DNA of 64,000 bases from Dactylis glomerata (taxonomy: Eukaryota > Streptophyta > Magnoliopsida > Poales > Poaceae), in assembly GCA_007115705.1 (NCBI GenBank), contig QXEO01000433.1:434001-498000 (forward strand). Reading direction: 5' to 3'. Position 1 is the first letter of the stretch; every line of letters starts with the position of its first letter. The translations under genes and the position numbers were made by a program. The notes under the pieces are model-generated. The model made no database searches. It had not been told where the DNA came from and saw only the letters and a program-made list of their open reading frames with translations. Shown in pieces: positions 1 through 12,733 of this stretch.

Positions 1-2962
1 GTCTAGGGCCATCATGTGACTGACGAATTCACACAATGTATTAATTGATTAGAACTTCAAGTATACACACAGGGGAGGGTGAAGCACTTGAAGTGTGAAA
101 GATCATCCACAGGATGGATTCGATCCAAAAGGAGTTGTTTCCACAAGGGGAAGGTTCTACAAGATTGAGCCGGATACATTTAGAAACTTTGATTCCAATG
201 TTATAGATACCAATATCAAGCTTTAGAATAGCCATCAATCGGTCATCAAGTAAAGATTGGACTTTAGGATTGAAAAGAGAGACCATAAGGGTAACTTTTA
301 GGATAAGTCACACAAAAATCCTCAAGGAGTGTGGTTGTTCTTGAGAAATCAAGGGATGATGGCAATAAGCCTTCCGGCTAGCTGTGTCAACCACAACATC
401 AACATTGCTGGATTTTCACATGGACCTATGTCCAAAACCTTGAGGGACACAAACCATCATTGCTGCTTGAGATTCAGCTCTGGTTAGATGGAATCATACT
501 TCAGACTCAGTATGTCTGAATAGACAGTTTTAACGAATGTCGAAAAGGTAATGTTGTTGGATTCTCAAGATATGGACTATAGTGTAAGGCTCCAAAAAGA
601 TAAGTAAGATTGCGCTTGCCAAAAGACAATTGCACCAGCAGGAGCATATTGCAATGAAACACAACTGAGTCCTTGTTGGGAGAATGTGAAAGAAGATAGT
701 GAAGGTCTTGAATAAATTAGTCAGTGGCTTGTTGTGCATATATGAAATTTTCAAGAAGATGGAGGCAATGAGCTACCATCTCAAGAATACTTTGCACATG
801 CATGACCAATTTGGGATGATTCCCGAGGAAACAAAGAAAATTCTTCTTGATTTTCACGGCGACATCTTTCAGCAATTGCACGTGAACCAAAGAGAGAAAG
901 TCACTTCCAACATCTAGAACGCATACTTCATGATGACACGAAGAGAGTTCTAACAAGTTTCCAACATTAATGCCAAATGCCCAATATGAATGGCTTCAAA
1001 CACGGAGAAAATAAGGATGTCATCGATGGGCTCAACAACAAGCTTATTTCGATGTTCCAAGAAGATGGCCTCATATGTTGTAGGAACAAGGCAAAAGTAT
1101 TGGTCAGACCAAAGGACATGAAATTGTACTCAAGTGAAACACCACGAGTAGAAACACCATGAGATAGTCCTTGGGACTGAGTTTGATTTAACGATAGCCC
1201 AAAATCAAATCAAAGATTGGAAGGATAACATATCTAAAAGATGATACTATCTTGCTTCAACATGAACAAAACTAGACATGCATTTAAGAAGGAACAGAGT
1301 CAGATAGAGCTTTTGTCTTTCAACTCTCCAAGTTGCTGTTTAAGCTCAACCAACTAGTCCAGGGTATCCAGCATAGATTCTTGGAGAAAAGAGCGATTCA
1401 GAGAACTAGCTTACTCATGAACTTGACAACACGGTCATGTGAAAACATGGCAATACTTTCGGTAAGACCTCCAGAATATCATGAACCACCGGTATGTCAC
1501 TGAGTTTAAGAGTGAATCTTGCTTTACGAGGAAAGCAATGAGGTCTTGAGAGTTTTGGCACAAACCCAACTCTTTGACCAAAGAAGGTGCGCCAGAATGA
1601 ATGGACTTGGCAACACAGTGAAACTTCGCTTAGTGATCGGTTAACCAATCATGCTAAGAGTGATGCAAAGGACCTTGGATTTCAAAGCAATACGATTTAC
1701 TATGGATCTCGGATGACCACATCAGTACGCATACCCAGCATTCCAGGCATGACCAGCTCGGAGAAAGGGTGGGCAAAGATGTGTAACAGCATCACTTCAT
1801 CAAGGAGGCCATGAGGCTTGGCACAACCTCTTGATATAAAAGAGTGTGATACTCCAAGGTGGAACAGAGTAGAAGCTACATAGAGCTCATATTCTGTGGA
1901 TTACACCACTTTGACCTAATCCTAGAAATGGACGAGGTACTAGAGTTTATTTCTCCTGACATTCCAAAATGGAATGGCTTGACAACACCACAAGAGTAAT
2001 ATGCACTGGAGGACACCAATGCATATTTTCAACTTGGCTACCAACTGGTAGACGATGTATCAGAAAGCAGCTTAAGAGAAGGAACACGCTTAGAAGGAAT
2101 CCTTAGATTTGGATGCAGAAGTTAACAGCTCATGTAAACCAATGCTAAAAGGGAGGGTGTGGCAGAGTCACGGATATAGAGGCGAGGCTCACACATAGAA
2201 CTCTTATCGTGATCCATTTGGTTGCATGAGAGAACATCTGCCATAGCTAGTGGAAGGAAAGTCCTTTATTACCACAATTCAATTAGGATTACAACCACAA
2301 GCTTAAAAGGAAACCATATTGAGTTAATGATTAGTCATTAACACAAGGGTTCAATAGAATGGATCTTGGGTTAAAGGCCAGCTTCATGTACTGGTATCCA
2401 GCACAATCCGGGACCTTCGGTTCAAGTCCAAGGGTAAAATATAGAGAAAGGAATGACTACTAGCTGAGCAACTCAAAGGATGCCATAGGGTAGTAATCAC
2501 AAGGTAGCTTCGAGAACAAGATATGGATTTGGAAGTACCCAAACAAATAGAGAGGCATACAAGGTGGAAGAAAACCTTGAAGCCTAGAACAGAACGATGT
2601 GAAATCCTCAAAAAAGGGAGATCATGATGCCAAGAAATCTTCTAGTTGCATCTTCTTGTATTAGCTGGTGGTATGCAGAAGACTCCAGAGAGCACAACAC
2701 TAGGTAAACTGGTTTAGAAACAACATGCCCACGAGGGATCTAAGTTTTGAATGACCAGACGAGATAGAAAAACTTTTTCCAAATCAACAGGAAATGATAC
2801 GAAAGCTCAGAACTAAGATCGATGGAGATAAGGAATAAAAAGAAACCTTACCTACATTTTGCAACTCATTTTTAGCTTTCAAATAGTTTTCATAAGCACT
2901 AGACTCAACAACGACCAATAGCAAGGGTTTCCTACAGACAGTCCTGCTCTGATACCAAAACC
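1..2962 (-). mobile_element. Internal region of a long-LTR (LARD/Sukkula-like) element, partial
   Basis: This stretch lies downstream (in minus orientation) of a PBS at 2941-2957 and is therefore the internal domain of a minus-strand retroelement that continues past the left edge. I translated parts of it by eye and found no gag, protease, RT or integrase motif; the short open frames look like chance. Large non-coding internal domains are typical of LARD-type non-autonomous elements, so a non-autonomous element is the best reading. It could also be a badly decayed gag-pol. Confidence 0.6.
2941..2957 (-). other. Primer-binding site, initiator tRNA-Met type
   Basis: On the minus strand this reads TGGTATCAGAGCAGGAC, the standard plant PBS complementary to the 3' end of initiator methionine tRNA. 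It sits a few bases from the LTR end at 2963 and fixes the orientation of the element as minus. Confidence 0.85.
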
Positions 2963-5900
2963 TATGGGGCCCCCGAGATCTGGGCTATACAGAGATGTTA
3001 TGTGTATTAGTCACGCTTGCAACGAGTGATACTGGGGTTACCAGTCCCAGGCCGGAATTAAACATCGGCTCTACACATCTCGAAGCGCCGTGAAACTAAT
3101 CATAACCAAGACTGCATAACAGAGAGCTCGAGAATCTTAAACCCCTCTCGTGCACTTTATATCCATACACGCATCATGCACGAGATGGGTAACCAAAGTT
3201 GGTACACAACAGTGACTCTACGACTCAAAGGTAATATTGTAAAGCTCTTACCTGAGCAAGATCCAAAGGATTACAAACAGAGGTCACTGACCAACATTAC
3301 ATCAGACAACGGAAGGAAGGTTATGCTATTAGACATAGTAGGAAAAACATGGCCTAAGAGGCCAGAAGCATAACAGCGACAACCCATTCCGCAGCCCCAA
3401 GCTGCTGTCTGGGAACCCCAAGCTACTCGTCGGTGTCGATCTTCGTATGGAACTCATCTTTGTTGTGGAACTTACTCTGCTGCAAAAATATCAACAAAGT
3501 AGGGGTGAGTACATAAGGTACTCAGCAAGACTTACATATCCTATTAGCTAAGCTTGGTTAAGAAAGGCTTTCTGTGGAGTTATTTTGCGAAAAGCAATCT
3601 TTAATTGCATAAAACAAGTAGAGTAGAAGCTCGACTACTCAGAATATTTAAAAAGGGTAGGAAAGTGATAACTTTGATCACTGGGACATCCACCAAATCA
3701 TCATCAGCTGAACCTATCCACTAGGATTACATCCTCGAAACCCCAGAGGAAAGCAATCCTATTCGCACTTTGCTTTTCAAGTTTTACGATGAGGTTAAAG
3801 TTCTCTATGATCAAGCATCTATCTCCAAGTCGTCCATAACCGTGGACACGGCTTTTTGAAAAGATTTAACCCTGCAGGGGTGTACAACTTTACCCACACG
3901 CGACGACCGTCTCCATAGCCACATGACGTCATTTTGTGAGACACTGGCAGAGTGGTGATCGCCTACAACCTTTACCTCACGTCGACCTATTCCATGAGCC
4001 ATGCCAAAAGGTGTTAGTCCGCCATCGCAAGACGGCCGTTCTCCGACGCGGAACCATTTGTTGCACGGCGAGGTTGGTTTACCAGAGGAATCCGCCTCAA
4101 GCAACCTTGGCTGCATTCCTGTATGATGCACCTCTTCTCTTTTCCATCTCTTTTCAAAATATTTTCAATGCGTATGCCAAATGGAAAGCCCGAACTAGGT
4201 AGCTCATGGATAAGTCTAAGCAAGTTAGTGAGTCGACGGGAGTCCCATACCTCCACGTGTGGTCGTACGCTCAGTCTTGGATCAAGAGACAAGAACTCGG
4301 GTCCTAGGGCGACAAGAATGAGTTAAACAACCACATCCCAATGTGGCGGCTCATCCAAGCCTTTTAGCATGTTTAAACACATAATTCTCATCATACCACA
4401 TCATCCTGTCATACTAGATTTATTTGCAGCTCTGATTCATTAACCATATGTACCAGAGTAAACAACTAAGCATGGCTAAGCATTTTAGATATAAAGCTCT
4501 AGCGACGCACACAAGCAAAACCTAGTCATGCTAGGAGCAGTGGATCAGGGTATTTAGGCGACAAGAATGGAACATGCATTAGATAGGATAACTCTATCTA
4601 TCGATAAAAGACTGTTGAACCGTGTGGTACAAAGTAGTAAGTTTTGAAATAATTTAAAACCATAGGTTCAGAGGGGGGGCTGCTTGCCTTGTTGTTGATA
4701 ACCAAAGAATATAAATATCCAGGATTCTTCTTCTTGACTTGTTCATCGATGGATAAATATTGATCCTCTGTGTGGTCGATCTTGATATCGAACTCGTTGC
4801 TCACATCGACTCCGGATTCTACCGGGGAGAAGTAGAAACACACCGGAAAGAAAGATAGCATTCAATACATGGCATCGATGCGCAAACAAGGATGATGGTA
4901 TGACAATATTAACGATGTTAAGATAAAACCTAAGACATGGAGATCAATTTAAATAGATCGGAGTGCATAACACATTGCAGTTAAATAAACCCCGCATATT
5001 AAAGAGAGGGTTGTTTTGTCCTTCTAAATTAAGCAGGGTTGCAAGTTGTTTAAGCATGCATGATTTTGATACAAACTTATAGATCTCATTTTACTGAACA
5101 ATTTGATAGGTCATACATATTTTTTTGAGATAGTATGAATATTCTACGAATTTTACAAGATTCTGTTATTTTCTGGGATTTATAAAATGGTACAGACTTT
5201 TTGTACCGGGGTTGTTTTGACCCACAGAGACTGACCGGTGGACCCTGGTCCACGTTAGCAGGCCACGTTGGCCGAGTCGACCGGGTCAAAGACCCAGCTC
5301 GACTTCCTCTCCCTGGCGCCAGCGGCCGCCGGTGACCGTACAGGGGCGGCGCTACGGTGCGGAAAAGAGAGGACGGAGGAGGCTGGATGGAGCGGGGACT
5401 CACCCTCCAAGCGCTAGGCTGCTCTGCAGGGACGGGGGACGCCGGACGGCGGCGAATCGGCGGCCAGGAGATCCGACCGGGGTGGCAGGAATCGGCGACG
5501 CCGACGACGAACGAAGGCGCCCCGCATCGATTCTGGTGGAGGGGAGGAAGAGGGAGAGATGGCGGACCTCCTGGACATCTCGGCCCTGCTCGGGGAGACT
5601 TGGGTCGGCGGCGTCGGGCGGCGTCCATGGTGGCGACCTCGGGCGCGCGTGGGGGAGAAACAGAGAAGGAAGAGAGAGCTCGCGGGAGAGGGGAAAAGGA
5701 GGGATGGGACTTCGTGGCGCCAAGCGGTGTCTCCAAGGGGTCTCCTCAACCCCGAGGCACAAGAAGGAGGTGGCGCACGACGTGCAGGGAGCCTCCACGC
5801 AGGTGCTTGACGTGGTGGAGGTGGAAGACAAAGTGGAATTTGCACAACACCCCCTCGGCTTTGGGAGTTTTCTAGGAATTTTTAGAACAACACCAATTTT

Positions 5901-6148
5901 ACATGATTTGGTGATTCAAAACTTGTTCCGAAAATTATAGAAATATCAGTGACCTTCCTATTAAATAATTAGAAGGTCCACATGATTTAATCTTGAAATT
6001 TTGAAATAATTTAAACACATTTTCAAATAGTTTCAAAATAGATGTAGAGTTTGAGCATTTTTAGGGTTTCCACTTAAATTTCAAATAGTGGATTTTTAAA
6101 TGATGCTAATGATGCAAATGCAACTATTTACAAACATGGGCTGTTACA
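2963..6148 (-). repeat. 5' LTR (3.2 kb) of the LARD-like element
   Basis: The LTR starts just beyond the PBS and ends in TGTTACA at 6142-6148, the same terminus as the solo LTR at 21204-25776. The left terminus reads TATGGGGCC, probably TGTGGGGCC after a G-to-A change. Both LTRs share a recognisable stretch (TAACCG.GGACACGGCT near 3836 and 21871), so they are related families. A GC-rich part near 5300-5850 gives many overlapping open frames on both strands that I regard as non-coding. The LTR is inserted in TatA; the adjoining 5 bases are AACAT (6149-6153), but the matching TSD is outside the window. Confidence 0.7.
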
Positions 6149-6310
6149 AACATATAAGCTCGATCCGAGCTTCAAATCCTAGTCACCGAGAGCCGGGATA
6201 GGTGCACAGCACCTGTGCCGGGTCTTCAAAATAAAAACTTGATAGAACTTTCAAATCCACTGATATGCCAAATTTTCCTTATAACACTTCAAATCCTAAC
6301 ACTTCTGCAG

Positions 6311-7832
6311 CGCATGAACAATGAGCGCCAGGACATGTACCACGACCTTGTGTGCGAGCATCGGAAGTTATCCAATGAGCACACCCGGCTTCGCCTTGAT
6401 CTGAGTAAGAAAGGTAAACCCAGCCGACATAATCTTATATGCCGGATTATTTTCATATTTTACTCTTCATAATATTCTTCTTGCCGACACATCTTAATGT
6501 GCCGACACAGTGATTTTTTGCCAACATTTATCAGCCACTGCTGGGGAGCAAGTCACCGAGCTTGTCAAGAGGGTGAAAGAGCTCACTGGTATGCTGGATC
6601 TTGCAAACTTTCAAATAATCACTTTGCACTTCAAATCCTTCTGTCTTTATCACTGTCCTCTATCTTCAAATCCGTTCTTATTCTTTTAACTTCAAATCTT
6701 TGTAGATGGGAAAACTGCATTGGAGGCTCACCACCGGGACTGTGTGTCCTCAGTGGATGTGGCCAAACAGCTGGATGAGAGGGATGCCGGCTATAAGGCT
6801 GAGATTTCCAAGCTGCAGAACCAAGTTGTTGAGCTTCTAGATGAGAAAGGGCAGAGGGAGGGCCAACTTAAGAAGGTCCAGGGGCTGCTTGTCACTTCAG
6901 AGGATGAGGCCTCTGGATCCAAGGCTGAACTGCAGCACCTGAAGGAGCAGGCCACCAAATGGGAAGTTGATATTGCCCGGCTCAACGCTGATCTCGCCAG
7001 TAAGCTTTCAAATCCTCCTACTTTCACCTTGCCCGACATATCCTGTTCAACATAGCACCAATCTTTCTGACATAACAGTTATGCCGACATATACTCATAT
7101 TTCTGATGCTTCCTTTGCTTTTCAGCACTCTTCCCTGGAACTGTTGAAGACGTTGAGAAGGCCCTGCAGGTGGATCGGCTGAACAGGAATGTCCCGGTCG
7201 ACTCTCCTAACTGGGACATGTCAGAGCAGTTGATCGCCCTGGACGCCCGCAAGAATGCAATGACGGCATACACTGATGACCTCTTCCTTGGTGTCCAGGA
7301 AGCACACCAAGCTCTTTGGCCGGGACAGACCACTCCCACAGATCCTGCTGACCTCCGAAATGACCTGCAACTATCCAAGGTTCGCATTGGAGAATGGCGG
7401 GACTCCGGCGCATGGGTTGGAGCTGATGAAGCCCTCACATACTTCCTATCCTGGTACGAGAAAGCTGATCTGGAGACTTTGCGCTCTATGCGCAAAGGAT
7501 CTGCATGGACCACAGACCCAGAGCTTATCCGGCGTCGCCAGGAGTTGGCCCACAGCTATGTGGATTATGCCAACACCGAGGTCTTCGTCTGGGACATCCG
7601 CGAGCCGGAGAAGAAGGATGATACCAATGATGCTGAAGGCTCCGACTCTAGCCAGGATGAGGAAGAAACTAAAGATGTCGGCAATGCCGATGTTGAAGCT
7701 CCGGTTCAGGGATTTGCGCCGGCTGGAGGTGATGCTTCGATTCCCTCTGCTGGATCCGGCACACCGGACGCCGACGTTTCCACGGCTACTGCTCCATCTG
7801 CCGGCGGCTCAGCCTCCGCCCCTGACTCTTAA
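6311..7832 (+). CDS. Antisense accessory gene of TatA, last four exons (coiled-coil protein)
   Basis: Four exons can be chained with consistent phases: 6311-6404, 6535-6588, 6706-6999 and 7126-7832 (stop). Each acceptor is a pyrimidine tract plus CAG/TAG and donors are GTAAG or GTATG. The middle exons are rich in K, E, L and Q and look like a coiled coil. The last exon holds a conserved C-terminal region with W/Y-rich helices, then an acidic E/D/S/P/A-rich tail. The layout matches the last exons of the TatD antisense gene (36908-40206), so the missing N-terminal half was probably the PF04195-like domain, cut away by the LARD-like insertion. No stop is seen in the visible exons. It runs tail to tail with pol. 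Molecular function is unknown. Confidence 0.75.
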
Positions 7833-8479
7833 ACTTTGCCAGAAAACACTTTAAGTTTTATCAGATCCCCGGTATGCCAGGTGCAGTTGTAAGATATACT
7901 TTATTTTCTTTGGTTTGCTACCTGAACAAGTTTTATTTCGGTTTTCTTGCTTATTAAAGCCGCATCATCTTTTGGCTAAGTCACCGAGTTTGTTTTCCTG
8001 TTTCCTTAACTCCACAACCTTGGCTACTTGTCTAACTTCTTCGGCTTTTGACATATGAGTCTCAAGGTTGCTTTATTAAACATACAGTACTTAAACTCTG
8101 AAACTTAAACTTCAAATCATTTGACACTTCAAGTTTTAACTTTGTAGAAAAATAAATGTCGCTTCACTTGTTTTATCTTTCCTTAGCCATTTTCCATGTG
8201 TAGACAATCTCCAGCATCTACTCTTGCTAGCCGTGAAGCCGGGTTTCGGACAGAAGCTAAGTCGAAGAGTGGCCTTTGGTGCCGACATATTACTAGGCCG
8301 ACATAGGAAACATTCAAACCAAGCCAGCCGGCATATAAACGAAAACTAAAAATAGACAAGGAAATATATAGGAGGCATTGCCCGATCTTCCTCGTGGTGC
8401 CGACATTTCATTCATTAGTCTTGTTCCGGCATACAGTGCCGGTAGTGAAAGCATAATGGAAATACATACATTAAGCTTC
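7833..8479. other. Convergent spacer between antisense gene and pol of TatA
   Basis: This 647-bp stretch lies between the stop of the plus-strand gene and the stop of minus-strand pol. It has no open frame of note. It contains GCCGACAT three times and GCCGGCAT once between about 8278 and 8410. The corresponding spacer in TatD (40207-40853) is also 647 bp. Confidence 0.8.
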
Positions 8480-9352
8480 TCAAGAGTAAAAAGGACGGAG
8501 TAGAGCTATGTTCCATGGCCGCTTGGTTTCTTCTCCGGACCTGTCCACCTGATTCTTCTTGGGAGCCTGTGCATCGATAAGATAGTAGGCATCATTGTGC
8601 AGAGCCTTGCTCACAATGAATGGCCCCTCCCATGGAAAAGTTAGCTTATGCCGGCCTTCTGTGCCTTTCCTTAGCCGGAGCACTAAATCTCCCTCTTGGA
8701 ATCTCCTTGGATTCACCTTTCGCGCATGATAGTGTCTGAGGTTCTGCTGATATACTGCAGTTCTTGATAGTGTTATCTCTCTTGCTTCCTCTAGCAAATC
8801 AACATCATCTTCTCTGGATTCTTTAGCCTCTTCCTCGGTATATAGCACCACTCTTGGTGCATCATGTATTACATCAGTTGGAAGCACTGCTTCTGCCCCA
8901 TACATAAGAAAAAACAGCGTATAGCCGGTGGATCGATTTGGAGTTGTTCTCAGACTCCAAAGTACTGCCGGCAATTCATCTAGCCAGCAGCCGGGAGTTT
9001 TCTCCAGTGGCTCTATCAACCAGGGTTTTATGCCAGATAATACTAGCCCATTTGATCTTTCTACCTGGCCATTGGTACAAGGGCGAGCGACCGACACAAT
9101 GTCTAGCCGGATTCCCACCTCCTCACAATATCTGGCAAATGGCCCTTGGGCAAAATTCGACCCATTGTCAGTGATGATGCTATGAGGAACACCATATCTC
9201 AAGATTATGTCCTTCAGGAATTTCACTGCTGTGTGGCCATCACACTTGCTTATTGGCTTTACTTCAATCCATTTGGTGAACTTGTCCACCATGGCCAGAA
9301 TATGCGTCATCTTTCCTCTTGCCGGCTTAAATGCCCCGACCATGTCCAGGCC
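8480..9352 (-). pseudogene. TatA integrase catalytic core and C-terminal domain
   Basis: The frame shows the D,D(35)E core: aspartate in MVDKFTKW, aspartate in IITDNGSNF and glutamate in NGQVERSN, with exactly 35 residues between the last two. A C-terminal region follows with GDLVLR and WEGPFIV, typical of Ty3/Gypsy integrases, and the protein ends in WNIALLRPFYS. The integrase joins element cDNA to the host chromosome. It is separated from the upstream part by an in-frame stop at 9353-9355, where related copies have tryptophan (FAVWGLDM), a TGG to TGA change. Confidence 0.88.
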
Positions 9353-10588
9353 TCAAACAGAAAAGGTCCAGGTCAGCGGGATAGTCTTCAATGCTGATGC
9401 CGGCTGATGAATTTGGTGGGCATACCTCTGACATCTGTTGCACTTCCGGACCAAATCTTCTGCCTCCTGCAGTGTCGTCGGCCAGTAGAACCCATGCCGG
9501 AATGCTTTTGACACTAGAGCCCTGGATGAAGCATGATGTCCACACTCCCCCTGATGAATTTCCCGGAGCATCTCCCAGCCTTCAGATGATTCGACACATC
9601 GCTGCAGTACTCCTGTGGTACTCCTCTTGTATATCTCCTTGTTGATGATGGTATATGCTTTTGACCTTCTCAGAATGCGGCGTGCTTCAGCTTCATCCGG
9701 CGGTAGTTGGCCATTGACCATGAAATCCATGATCGGACGTGCCCATGAGGGCACTTCCCTAGCAGTGAACACTGTTTGATCTATTTCCATCACTTCGAAC
9801 GACACATAATCGATCTCCATAGGCTGCAAAGTCCCCGGGACTGAGAGATCAGTTCCCGGGTATGCCGGAGCAGTCCCCGGGTATACCGGCACAACCTCCT
9901 GGTACATTTTGCCCTTGCCTTTGTTCTTGCTCCAGAACACTGCAGTCACCGCGTATGTCGGCCCTGTCCCTGGGACAATGGAGAGAGTCCCCAGGTTATC
10001 TGCACTGGTGCCGGCATCTATCTCCATTGGAACTTCTTCTTCTGGACTCGGCGGAACATAAATAGATGTTGACTCTGGTGAAGGCTTGATCGACGGCTTC
10101 CTCAGATACTCCAACAAAATGCCGGGCGGAATTGACTCTCTAGAAGATCCCAGATTGGACAATGTATCAGCTGTGTCATTTTGAGCCCGGGGAACATGCC
10201 GGAACTCACATCCTTCAAAGTAGCCACTTATCTGCTGCACCAAGAAATGATAGGATGCCATATTCGCATCATGCCCATCCCATATGCCGGAGCACTGCTG
10301 GATCACCAGATCCAAATCTCCGAAACACATAATCCGGCGAATGCCTATGTCCTTGGACACTTTCAGGCCATGCACAAGTGCCTCATATTCCGCCACATTG
10401 TTCGATGCTTCAAAGTGGATCTGCAGAACATATCTCAACTGGTCATTCTTGGGTGAAGTAAGAACTATGCTGGCACCCAAACCGTGTATTGTCTTGGACC
10501 CATCAAATTGCATTCTCCAATAATTTGCATCTGGCAAAGGTGGCTCATACTGTATCTCGGCCCAATCAATGAAGAAATCGGCCAGCAC
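9353..10588 (-). pseudogene. TatA RNase H and integrase zinc-binding domain
   Basis: RNase H catalytic residues are visible in order: D in MQFDGS, E in NVAEYEALVHGL, D in GDLDLV and D in AQNDTADTL. RNase H removes the RNA strand during reverse transcription. A proline- and threonine-rich linker follows, then the integrase HHCC zinc finger (ECGHHASSR ... CNRCQ). The usual GDSDLV is GDLDLV here. The segment is bounded by stop codons at both ends; the upstream one (10589-10591) is TAG where homologues have glutamine. Confidence 0.88.
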
Positions 10589-11965
10589 CTAGGACTTGAT
10601 TGTATCCCTCTTGTCATACCGAGGTGTATATGGTGAAAGCTCTATTGCCCACTTGGCTATCCGGCCACTGGCATCTTTGTTGCTTATAATCTCTGAGATA
10701 GGGGCCTCTGCCACTACCCGGATTGGATGCTCCTGGAAGTAATGCTTGAGCTTCTTGGCCGCCATATAGACACCATATGTTATCTTCTGATAGTGAGGGT
10801 AGTTTTGCTTTGAGGTGGAAAGGACTTCACTTAGATAATATACCGGCCTCTGCATGGATTTGCCTCCTTCCTCTCGCCCTACTACCACCACTGCAATGAC
10901 AACCCTGTTGGTCGCCGCTATGTAGAGCAACATCGGCTCCTTCGGCAATGGCGATGTCAATACCGACGCTGTTGATAACATTTGCTTCAGCTCCTTGAAA
11001 GCTGCATCGGCTTGCGTCGTCCAGACAAATGTGTTGCACTTCTTCATCAGCTGATATAATGACAAAGCTTTTTCTCCTAGCCAGCTTATGAAACGGCTCA
11101 GGGATGCAAGGAACCCAGTGAACTTTTGTACTTCTTTCAGATCTGTCGGCGGCTTCATTCTTTCTATGGCATGAATCTTGTCGGGATTGACCTCGATACC
11201 CCGGCTTGAGACAAGGAAACCAAGCAACTTGCCCGTGGGCACACCAAAGGTGCACTTAGCCAGATTTAATTTCATCCGGAACCTTCTCAGATTTGCAAAG
11301 GTTTCCCGGAGGTCATCTATGAGAGTCCGGCTTTCCTTGGTTTTTATGACGACATCGTCGACATATACCTGCACATTTTTATCTATTTGGTCATGCAAAC
11401 ACTTTTGCATACTCCTCTGGTAAGTTGCGCTGGCATTTCTCAAGCCGAACGGCATAGTGCGATAGCAATAAGCCCCGTACGGGGTAATAAAGGATGTTTT
11501 TATTTGATCTGGCTGATACAAAGGGATCTGGTGGAAACCAGAATAGGCATCTACAAATGATAACAGTTCACATCTGGCTGTGGAATCAATCACTTGATCG
11601 ATCCGAGGGAGCGGGAATGGATCTTTAGGACATGCCTTGTTCAGGTTTGTGTAATCAACACACATCCGCCATATCTTGACTATGGCGGGCTCATCCTTCT
11701 TCTTCTCTACCATGAACGGATTAGACAGCCGATCTGGATGCAACACTTCCATGATAAAGCTGGCAGCTAAGAGCCTGGCTACTTCTTCCGAAATTGCTTT
11801 CCTTCTATCATCTGCAAACCGCCGGAGCGGCTGCTTAACCGGCTTAGGATCCGGCCTCACATGCAATGCGTGCTCAGCCAACTCCCTCGGCACAACTTGA
11901 AGGTCTGAAGTTGACCATGCAAAGATATCTTGATTCTCACGGAGGAAGCTGGTGAGCTCGCTTTC
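10589..11965 (-). pseudogene. TatA reverse transcriptase and start of RNase H
   Basis: The frame is open from the UAG at 11966 to 10589. It contains MCVDYTNLNKACPKDPFPLPR, the F(V)DAYSGFHQI motif with the first catalytic aspartate, MPFGLRNASATYQR and the active-site YVDD, followed by KCTFGVPTGKLLGF and the connection region. This order and the spacing are those of Ty3/Gypsy RT. The enzyme copies element RNA into DNA. The RT core itself has no internal stop. Confidence 0.9.
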
Positions 11966-11968
11966 CTA
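11966..11968 (-). other. In-frame UAG between PR and RT of TatA
   Basis: The coding strand reads CCA AAA TAG GAA AGC GAG CTC, in frame with both protease and RT. The same codon in the same context occurs in TatD (44079-44081) and TatC (52835-52837). It may be a programmed stop (readthrough or separate start of pol) or a shared CAG-to-TAG decay site. Confidence 0.85.
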
Positions 11969-12733
11969 TTTTGGGTCCAAGCCGGCGCCGATGAGGGCTT
12001 GGCGCTCCGGGAAAAGCTCATCCAGAGCCACCTTCTTATCCTCTTTGGCCACTTGAAAGGAAGTGGTACCATTCGGGTTAGTCATGCCTGACATACACTT
12101 GCCGGCCACGACCGCTTCAACAATCTCCACAGCTCACTTGAGCTTCTTCTTCTCTTCTGCTATGATCAAAGTCTCGGCCAGATTAGATCCGGCCGAGGCG
12201 CACGCCATCGAGCGCTTATAATCACCAATGATGGTAATCACTCCTCTGGGCCCCGACATCTTCATCTTTAGGTATGCCACATGCGTAGAAGCCATGAAAT
12301 TTGCCAATGTCGGCCTACCTAGCAATGCATGATAAGGACTATCTAGATCCACCACCCCGAACATGAGGTTCTCCACTCTGCAGTTATCCCGGTTGCCAAA
12401 CATGACATCTATCTGGATTTTGCCCATCGGCGCACATGAAAGTCCCGGCACAATGCCGTGGAAAGTCGTCTGACTCGGCTCCAGCATGTTCTCCTTGATG
12501 CCCAACTTCTACATCGTATCCCGGTACATGATGTTGATGCTGCTTCCACTGTCAATGAGGACCTTGCTGAACCTCACATTGTTTGTCGGCCCGACAAATG
12601 TCGGATCCATCACTAGCGCATATCCTCTGGTGTTTGGCATGATCTTGGGATGATCCGCCCTGTCCCAGCCAATGACGTGGTCAGACCAGTACATCAACTT
12701 CGGCACTGCCGACATAACGACATTCACCTCCAA
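11969..12733 (-). pseudogene. TatA aspartic protease region
   Basis: The retropepsin active site is seen as VLIDSGSSINIMY (D-S-G), followed by the second conserved motif HALLGRPTLANF and GVITIIGD. The protease would cut the Gag-Pol polyprotein in the particle. In-frame stops lie at 12509-12511 (TAG, where a glutamine is expected) and 12134-12136 (TGA). The frame is otherwise continuous with RT downstream. Confidence 0.8.

Noticed and set aside
2941..2957. tRNA gene fragment
   Set aside because: Only the 3' tRNA complement is present next to an LTR, as expected for a PBS.
1..2962. Search for a decayed gag-pol in the LARD-like internal region
   Set aside because: No RT, protease, integrase or zinc-knuckle motif found on either strand in the parts I translated by eye.
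5086..5940. Overlapping open frames of 143-216 codons on both strands in the LARD-like LTR
   Set aside because: High GC content lengthens all frames here; they overlap in five frames, have no motif, and lie in an LTR promoter region.
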